A stretch of DNA of 64,000 nt from Amaurobius ferox (taxonomy: Eukaryota; Arthropoda; Arachnida; Araneae; Amaurobiidae): positions 100,898,568 through 100,962,567 of the forward strand of contig OX578152.1 in the NCBI GenBank assembly GCA_951213105.1, read 5' to 3'. How positions within the stretch are numbered: position 1 is the stretch's first letter; each line of letters opens with the position of its first letter. The position numbers and the translations under genes were made by a program. Under the pieces are notes generated by a model that ran no database searches, was not told the DNA's origin, and worked only from the letters and a program-made list of their open reading frames with translations. Shown here in pieces: positions 56,226-64,000 of the stretch.

Positions 56226-57321
56226 AAATAGTACTTCCTGTAGCGTTACTTGTCTTATCTCTCCATCCGAGGCTCGACTTTTTATTTTTACTTCGCCTGA
56301 AGGCGGTTAAGGCTTTACCGTTAGCAACGATAACTTCCGATTTGTTTTCATTATTTATTTTAGTGAATAGATTCTCATTATTTGTTATGTGGGATGAGGA
56401 ACCACTATCAACGATCCAGCTGTCTTCTTCAGTTTGATTAGTTATGAGCGCTAAGTCTCTAAATTTCGATCCTACTTTATCTACAGTGTCTGAATATCTT
56501 TCTTGTGTTCGTGACTTCGCGGCCGGTCTGTCGTTTCCCTCATACACTAACTGTGATGAGTTGTGTCTGAATTTATTTTTATAATCTTTATATCTGCCGG
56601 GCTCATTGGTCTTATTCTTTAGACGCCAACATTCAGATTTGTTGTGGTTCTTCATTTTGCAATGTGAGCAGTATTTGTTATCCATTTTGTAGCCATAGGT
56701 GTTAGAGAATTTTTTATTCGCGTGAAAAGCCTTTGCCATGTTTTGCGGCATTTCTTGGTGATCCCTACGTCTATTATATTCATCAATCAGTTTGCTGCTA
56801 ATGAATTCCGGCGTCAGTTCATCCTCTGGTCGCGCTTCCAACGCCGTTATCAGCGTTTCGTAACTGGGGGGTAGCGAACACAGAAATAGTGCTGATATAT
56901 GCGAATTATTTATTTCCTCCCCGATTGCTTTAAGTTTATCCACTGTTTCCAGAATTTTGGTTATATGTTGTTGCATGTTTCCCCTTTCATCTAACTTTAT
57001 ACTGTAAAACTTTCGTAAAAGGTATAGTTTGCTGGATAAATTAGCTCTTTCGTGTATTGCGCGAAGCGCATTCCAAGTATAGCGCGCCGTGGTGAGATGC
57101 TTGACGTGAACGATTTGGGAATCCTCTATACATAAATTTATGAGCGCTCTGGCTTTTCTATCTTTTTTCTGCCATTCGTCGGTAATTGGGTCCGGAGCCA
57201 CTTCTGTTATCGTTTCTGATAATTCTTTATTCAATAATGTCATTTCCATTTTAAACTTCCAATTGGAATAGTTGCCCTGGTTTAATTTTTCGATCAAGTG
57301 ACTGTCCTTGATAGATGCCAT
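56206..57321 (-). pseudogene. Copia gag and protease, frameshifted at the 3' end
   Basis: It starts MASIKDSHLIEKLNQGNYSN with the W-K-F-x-M gag motif, followed by the gag domain. A CCHC zinc knuckle (CSHCKMKNHNKSEC) lies at about residue 220, and the protease active site WIVDSGSSSHI at about residue 305. A one-base shift near 56296-56306 moves the frame after VIVANGKALTA. The expected pol continuation is then in the next frame at 56225. A programmed shift is unlikely because Ty1/copia elements usually have one gag-pol frame and the break falls inside protease. Confidence 0.93.
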
Positions 57322-57628
57322 TATATTTTATTTTTAGTTTCCTTAAGAAATATTTTCCTTTTTTTTTTGTTTATTTGCAGTGCGATATTTCCTTTTAATC
57401 TTATTCCGTAAAAAAAATCACTTTCGGTTTGGAAGTTTTTTTTTTACGAAGTCAATGGGGAACGAAAAAATAATTGTGATATATTTGTATATCAATTTTT
57501 CTTTTCGGTTACTTATTTTCATGCCCTTTTTCAAATAATAATTTTATTGTTCATGAAAAATGCTGCTATTTGATTTTGTTAGTACCAATTTCTCCAGCGA
57601 GACAGGCAACAACTTCAGTCTCATAATC
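57322..57628 (-). promoter_or_regulatory. Copia leader with primer binding site matching the tRNA-Met anticodon arm
   Basis: This is the 5' leader between the 5' LTR and gag. Next to the LTR, 57612-57628 on the plus strand reads ACTTCAGTCTCATAATC. That equals the 5' side and loop of the anticodon arm of elongator tRNA-Met (TCAGTCTCATAATC with CAT as anticodon). Drosophila copia is primed by a 5' half of initiator tRNA-Met cut in the same arm, so a half-tRNA primer is likely here too. The tRNA assignment is from memory of the conserved arm. Confidence 0.7.
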
Positions 57629-58129
57629 TGATAAAAATATAGGAGCTCGGTTGTGCATAGGTAATGGCACTCTGACTCGCCAATGAGAATAAATGTTATA
57701 ATATCATTTTACTTTATCCACAGCATAATTATAATAGGTAAAATGCTTACCTTTCTGTTTGAAGGGCGTAGGGCAATTTTACTTCATTCCTCCTAAAGTC
57801 TTAAAAAATATCAGTTTTAGTGTGTTTGTTTACCATCTTGTTATCAGGAATAATTTTGCTTGATTGGAAGAAAAAACATATTATTTAATTAGATTCTGCA
57901 TTTAAAAATTACATAGGAAAACAAAGAAACAAGCATTTTGCTGCGACATCAAACGAAGCATCGACAACACAGAACAGAACTTCAGTTCGCAAGTGTACCG
58001 GTATAGTCTCTTGGATGCGCGCGCAGATTTCTCGAAGTAAACACATTCCTCATCTGGCGGAAAGGCGAGAGTCAGTGTTTTTGCGTTTGTCAGTCTTTCG
58101 TAGCGATGAGAGATCATTTATTTCTAACA
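57629..58129 (-). repeat. 5' LTR of the copia element
   Basis: 501 bp, TG...CA, carrying the element promoter for the minus-strand transcript. It differs from the other LTR at about four positions (for example GGTTGTGC versus GGATGTGC). Confidence 0.96.
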
Positions 58130-58303
58130 TTTCAGACGGTCTGTGGGACCTATGGGAATATAAATAAATAATATCACCCAATTAGTTTTTTATTGAACCC
58201 GGGTTGAAGAAATGAAATACATTGAACCCTATGGGACCTAATTTTTCAAACATTTTTAAACAAATTTAAAATTCACAAATTGCTTCGAAATTTTTAGAAA
58301 ATA
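58130..58303 (-). repeat. Family A repeat, continuation after copia
   Basis: It continues the copy begun at 50932 with TTTCAGACGGTCTGTGGGAC up to TTCGAAATTTTTAGAAAATA. It is cut again by the D array at 58304 and resumes at 63966 with TTCACATTATCCCAG. Confidence 0.9.
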
Positions 58304-60551
58304 CTAGCAGCATACCCGTCCTTCGTACGGAGTATATAATGTAAGAAAACTTATAATTCGCAATCATGTGCAAATTCTGATAAAATATTAAATTTATTGC
58401 TCATAAAGAGAAGTTTAAGAATATCTGTTCTCACTATGCAAAATTATCTTCACGGGCAAATATGAAGAATAAAATATCCTGGCCCCTTTTGTAAACAAAT
58501 TCACACACAAAAAAAAAAAAGAATTGAATCAATATATGCAACCACGTACTACTTATATTGTCGCAAATTAGAAAATATGGCAGTGTGTTAGTAGAATCTT
58601 AAACATATTGTAATATGAGTCTTAAAAATATTTACCAAAATAAAAAAGATGACGTAATAAATTGAAAGTATCAAAAATCCCCGTAATCTTAATACCAGAA
58701 GGTCGTAATTGATTCCAATATATGCCAATATATACAAAAATTTTGCCAATATACCTGTACTACTTATATTCTCGTAGATTAGAAGATATACCCGTGCATT
58801 TGTAGAAGATTACTTGTACAACGTACTATATATGAGTTTCAACAATTTTCGTCATAATGAAACAATGCCATAATAATTTGAAAATATCAATAATTCCTGA
58901 ATCAACTGTCCCCGAAATATCAATAATAATGGTATTTAAACCTGAAGACCGTAATTGATATTATCCAGTCAAAAATGCAATGTCAATGAAATTTATTTTA
59001 TATACATATTTTTATTAGATTTAATAAAAATCGTATGACACATAACACATTGGATCCGTTGCTAAGCGACATGATATCATTTGCTTCAAATAAATTGATG
59101 GAAATCATGTCGTCTGAATAATGTGATCTCCATGGAAGGTTTGGCGACATTTTCGTCTCCATGATATTTTTATGGATTTACAAATATTTTTATCAATTTA
59201 GTGATATTAAAAAAATTAGTTAAATGCGTTACTAAGTAGGATGGATGGACTGACCGACAAATGCTACAGAAACATCATTTCAGTACTCTATTCTAAAAAA
59301 ACAAATTTAATTTCATTGATTTGGGTCATTTTTATCAATTTGGAGATATTTCCTCTAATTTGGTAAAGTTTAAGAAAAGTTACCAAGTTATTTAGAGATA
59401 TTCCGCTAAATTCGTAGCTCTAAATTTGCAGATCTGAAGAATAAAATATCCATATCCCGTCTCTATATATACTAAATGAAAACACTAAAATTGTATTAGA
59501 AGATACATACATCCGTTCTACTCTTTTTCTGCTTCAACAATCGGCTAAATGAATTTATTGGGTAAACAAAATATATGAGTTTATTAGCTAAACACAATAT
59601 ATGAGCTTTGAAACCTCTTTGCTAAAATAAATAAAAGTGTGATGTACGCAGTTCGCAATATATATAATTAAAAGAACAATCAAACCGTTCATTTATTATG
59701 AGTTTATTAGCTAAACACAATATATGAGCTTGAAACCTCTTTGCAAAAATAAATAAAAGTAATGTACGCAGTCCGCAATATATATAATTAAAAGAACAAT
59801 CAAACCGTTCATTTATAAAATATATTTTTACATCCATTTATTTATTATACAAATAGAAAAAATAATAATAATAATTAACAAACACATTTAATTCCATTCC
59901 TTTGCCGAGCAACATGATATAAGATAGAATCTTCCTCATAAAATGCGAAATTAAATAACCATTTTAATTTCTTTATACTTCTAATCGTTGAGTAAAAGCT
60001 TGTGAAATACATGGAGGTTAATACATGTAAAAACATGGAGGTAGATTTTTCCATTTAAATTCATGTTTCAAACAATTCATGCTTTCAGATAGTGACTATT
60101 TAATGCAAAAATCCTGCATCAAACTCAAAAATAAAGTTTTAATTCCCTTTGACGCTTTAAACAAACGATTTTTATCCTTTCCGTTTGGATAAACCACGGA
60201 GTTGGAGAGTAGAACTCCTATAAAAAAAGTTCCGTTTTTCATTAATATCTCGACAACCCCTGATCTTAGAAACTTGAAACTTGGACAAACTTTATGGGGG
60301 CTATTTCAAGGCCACCCACAAAATTTCATTTAATTCGGTTCAGCCGTTCTCTCGTGATGATGAGACAAACGAAAGTTTCGTTTTTTACTAATATCTCGAG
60401 AACCACTGGTCGTAGAAATTCCAACCATAGACTAAATTTTAAGTGGGGCTATTTCTAGGCTACCCACAAAATTTCATCAAATTCGGTTCAGCCGTTCTCC
60501 CGTGATGATGGGACAAACAGACAGACAGATTTTCAATTTTATTTATATAGA
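58304..60551 (+). repeat. Family D repeat, array unit 1
   Basis: It starts CTAGCAGCATACCCGTCCTT and CGTACGGAGTATATAATGTA. It contains TTCGTCTCCATGATATTTT and GCGAC-type modules (59140-59420), a ~135-bp internal direct duplication (59570-59820, ATGTACGCAGTYCGCAATAT), and a duplicated 3' block (ATCTCGA(C/G)AACC...TTCAGCCGTTCTC at 60245 and 60400). It ends GACAGACAGATTTTCAATTT and TATTTATATAGA. Confidence 0.88.
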
Positions 60552-63500
60552 CTAGCAGCATACCCGTTCTTCGTACGGAGTATATAATATAAAGAAACTT
60601 GAAATTCATAATCATGCCCAAATTCTTATAGTATACTAAATGACATGTTTAATCAAAATATTCTGTTAAAATATTTAATATAATGCTCCTAAATAGAAGT
60701 TTAAGAATCTCTGTTCTCGCTATATAAAATTATCTTCATGGACATATCTGAAGAATAAAACATCTTGGACCCCTTATGTAAGCAAATATAAAAAAAATAT
60801 GGAATTGAATCAATATATGCAAAATAAAAGCGTTAAAATTGTATGGGACCCGTACCAATTATATACGCGAATATTAGAAAATATAACCTGTATTAGTAGA
60901 TTACATGTATAAATTGAAAATACCAATAAACCCGTAATCTTTAAATCTGAAGACAGTCATTTATTCCAATATATGTCAAAATGAAAGTGCTAAAATTATA
61001 TGGGAAGATATACACGTACTACTTATAATGTCCGATTATTAGTAGAAGATTACCCGTTTTGCAATATGAGTCTCAAATGTTTTTTGGTAAAATACAACAG
61101 ACGACGTAATAAATTGAATATATAATTAATCCCCGTAATCTTCATACCAGAAGACTGTACTTGATTCCAATATATATGCCAATATATGTCAAAATATATG
61201 CCAATATACCTGTACTACTTATATTCTCGTAGGTTAGAAGATATACCCGTGCATTCCTAGAAGATTACTCGTACACCGTACAATATGCGTGTATCAGCAA
61301 TTTTTGCCGCAATAAAACAATGGCGTAATAACTTAAAAATATCAATAATCCCTAAATCAATAATTCCGGAAAATATCAATAATAATAATGTTTAAACCTG
61401 AAGAGTATAATTGATATTATCCAGTCCAAAATGAAATGGCAATGAAATTTATTTTATATACATATCTTCATTATTCAAATCGGAAAGGATTTAATAAAAA
61501 TCGTCTGCCGCATAAACACATTGGATTTAAATCCGTTGCTAAGCGACATGATATCATTTGCTTCAAATAAATTGGTAGAAAAAATATCGTCTAAATAGTT
61601 ATATTTCTATGGAACATTTGGCGACAGTTTCGTCAAATTAGCGACATTTTAAAAAATCGCCAAATTTATCGCCAAGTGGGACTGTAGAACTGACAGTTCC
61701 ACTTTGCGACAAATTGACGAAATATCATCACAATACTATTCCCTAACAAAAAACAATTAATATCATTTATGTAGCGCAATTTTATCAATTTCAAGATATT
61801 TTTATGGATTTGAAAACATTTTTATCAATTTGGTGACATTTTAAAAATTCTCTAAATGTATTACTAAGTAGGATGGTTGGTCTGACAGAGAAATGCTAAC
61901 CAAACATCATTTCAGTACTCTCTTCTAACAAAACAAAAAAAAATTTCATTGATATGTAGAAGACCCAAGCCACACGACCAACCCGAATGTTTATGGCAGC
62001 TGTTTGTGTGTCGTTTATATCAATTTGGCGACATTTCCGTCAATTTGGCAAAGTTTAAGAAAAGTTGTCAAATTAGCGATATCCCTCCAAATTCGTAGCT
62101 TTGAATTTGCAGATCTGAATGAAACATTCTTATCCCGTTTCAATATACTAAATGAAAACACTACAATTGTATTAGAAGATATACCCGCTCTACTCTTTTT
62201 CTGTTTCAACAATCGGCTATATGAATTTATTGGCTAAACACAATATATGAGTTTAGTAGCTAAATACGATATAAGCTTGAAAACTCTTTGCCAAAATAAA
62301 TGAAATTGATGTACGCAGTCAGCAATTAATATAATTAAAAGAAAAATCAAACCGTCCATTCATAAGATATTCTTTTATATCCATTTATCCATTTATTTAT
62401 TATTTAAATCGAAAAAAAATAATAAAAACATTAACAAACACATTTAATTTAATTGCGATGCCGAGCAACATGATATATCCTCCTAAAATGTTAAAATTTA
62501 TTAACCACTAACAGCACACCCGTTATTCGTACGGAGTGTATAATTTAAAGAAACTTAAAGTTCGCAATCATGTGCAAATTCTGTTAAAATATTAAATTTA
62601 TTGCTCCTAAAGATAAGTTTAAGAATATATGTTCTCACTATGCAAAATTATCTTCACGATCAGATCTGAAGAATAAAACATCCTGCCCCCTTTTGTAAGC
62701 AAATTTACAGAAGAAAAAATAGGAATTGAATGAATATATGCAACCCCGTACTAATTATATTGTCGCAGATCAGAAAATATGTCAATGTCTTAGTAGAAGA
62801 TTACCCGTATTACAATATGCGTCTCAAAAATATTTGCCAAAATAAAAGAGATGACGTAATAAATTGAAAACATCAATAATATCCGTACTCTTTATACCAG
62901 GAGGTCGTAATTGATTCCAATATATGCCAATATATATCAAAACATATGTCAATATACCTGTACTACTTATATTCTCGTAGATTAAAAGATATACACGTGT
63001 ATTTGTAGAAGATTCGTACAACATACAATATATGAGTTTAAACAATTTTTGTCATAATAAAATAATTGCATAATAACTTGAAAATATCAATAATCCTTGA
63101 ATCAATAATCCCCGAAAATATAAATAATAATAATTTTTAAACCTGAAGACCGTAATTGATATTATCCAGTCAAAAATGCTATAAGAAAAATCAAATCGTT
63201 CTTTTCTAAAATATATTTTTATATCCATTTATTTATTATTCAAATCGAAAAAATAATTATTAAAATTAACAGACAGATTTAATTTAATTGCTTTTCTGAG
63301 TAACATGATATAAGTTAGAATCTTATAACATGTTAAATATGTCATGTCTTATAACATAAACTGCGAAATTAAATAACGATTTTGATTTCTCCATACTTCT
63401 CATTGTTCCGTAAAAGCTTGTTTTAAATAAACCATGAACCATGGAGATAGATTTCCCCTTTAAATCATGTTTCAAACAATTCATGTTTTCAGAAAGGGAC

Positions 63501-63905
63501 TAATTAACGCAAAAAATCTCCCATCAAACTCAGAGATTAAATTTTAATTCACTTTCAAACGATTTTCAAGCTTTTCGTTTGGATAAACCACGGAGTTAGG
63601 GAGTAGAACTCCTAGGAAAAAGTTCCGTTTTTCATTAATATCTCGACAACCCCAGGTCTTAGAAACTCGAAACTTGGACAGAAGTTATGGGGGGATATTT
63701 CAAGGCTATTCACCAAATTTCATTAAATTCGGTTCAGCCGTTTTTCCGTGATGATGAGACAAACGAAAATTTCGTTTTTTACTAATATCTCGAGAACCAC
63801 TGGTCCTAGAAACTCAAAACACGGATATAATTTTAAGTGGGGCTATTTCTGGGCTACCCACAAAATTTCATCAAATTCGGTTCAGCCGTTCTCCCGTGAT
63901 GGTGT

Positions 63906-63943
<38 letters not shown>

Positions 63944-63965
63944 TTTTCATTTTTATTTATATAGA
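60552..63965 (+). repeat. Family D repeat, array units 2 and 3
   Basis: The first unit starts directly at the end of the previous one with CTAGCAGCATACCCGTTCTT. A further, more diverged start (CTAACAGCACACCCGTTATT) is at about 62507. GCGAC-type modules lie at 61615-62100. The duplicated 3' block is at 63630 and 63785. It ends with a (GACA)n tract (63909-63942) and TATTTATATAGA at 63965, after which family A resumes. Confidence 0.88.
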
Positions 63966-64000
63966 TTCACATTATCCCAGAAAATATATATAAAAAAAAT
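63966..64000 (-). repeat. Family A repeat, resumed
   Basis: TTCACATTATCCCAGAAAAT continues the A copy interrupted at 58303. Other copies read TTCACATTATCCCATAGAAT uninterrupted (about 18779). Confidence 0.85.

Larger units (their letters stand above)
51089..58129 (-). mobile_element. Ty1/copia LTR retrotransposon, recent, with nested LINE
   Basis: Two 501-bp LTRs bound it. They start TGATAAAAATATAGGAGC and end ATTTATTTCTAACA on the plus strand, and show about four differences by eye. The target duplication is TTTCA (51084-51088 and 58130-58134). The element is transcribed from the minus strand, with order gag, protease, integrase, reverse transcriptase, RNase H as in Ty1/copia. A jockey-like LINE (52848-54578) is inserted in the reverse transcriptase region. 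Coding damage is one frameshift near 56296-56306, one stop at 54981-54983 and the LINE. Without the LINE the element would be about 5.3 kb, normal for the family. Confidence 0.96.

Noticed and set aside
56206..56300. Programmed frameshift between copia gag-protease and pol
   Set aside because: Ty1/copia elements usually have one continuous frame, the break falls inside protease, and no slippery heptamer with a clear downstream structure is visible. A mutation or read error is simpler.

Overview
The window is AT-rich eukaryotic nuclear DNA dominated by transposable elements. It contains one host gene that I can model with confidence. The mix (a split SLC17-type transporter gene, tRNA-derived and 5S-derived SINEs, Ty1/copia and jockey-type retroelements, Tc1/mariner-type remnants, many (TA)n, (CA)n and (CAGA)n tracts) fits an arthropod, plausibly a spider or other arachnid. 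That taxonomic reading is inference; no sequence here proves it. There is no operon structure, CRISPR array or prokaryotic signal.

Host gene. Six exons of an SLC17/sialin-like anion transporter lie on the minus strand between 28141 and 9063. In transcription order they are 28008-28141, 24089-24285, 22547-22783, 20551-20734, 11096-11226 and 9063-9212. All splice sites are GT/AG and every phase joins, giving about 343 residues through the middle of the transporter. The last 130-170 residues expected for the family were not found and probably lie beyond position 1. The introns are packed with repeats, including a ~150-bp satellite (9545-10990), a CAGGGTGATT-ended DNA transposon (11325-14005) with another repeat inside its end, a second such transposon (21549-22454), and a dead Tc1-like element carrying a SINE and an internal duplication (25507-27380). 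A single orphan exon-like segment lies at 47993-48067 on the same strand.

Right-hand region (28-51 kb). This holds (TA)n tracts, a possible Gypsy-type solo LTR (31418-32712), a 47-bp minisatellite of about 37 units (32930-34690), and many copies of four interspersed families that I call A, B, C and D. It also has a foldback element with a 9-bp target duplication (37779-39038), a 5S-rRNA-headed SINE (42470-42849), the 3' end of a LINE (42890-43412) and a 320-bp palindrome (45391-45704).

Nested block (50932-64000). A family A copy is split by a Ty1/copia retrotransposon (51089-58129, 5-bp target duplication, 501-bp LTRs with about four differences). That retrotransposon is itself split by a 5'-truncated jockey-like LINE (52848-54578). 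The same A copy is split again by a head-to-tail D array (58304-63965) with no target duplication.

Most notable. Families A, B and C share one architecture: a 5' subterminal motif that reappears inverted in a 3' terminal hairpin, and a CA/CAGA microsatellite upstream of that hairpin. This resembles DINE-1/Helentron-type non-autonomous rolling-circle elements. Head-to-tail junctions and insertion without target duplication support that reading.
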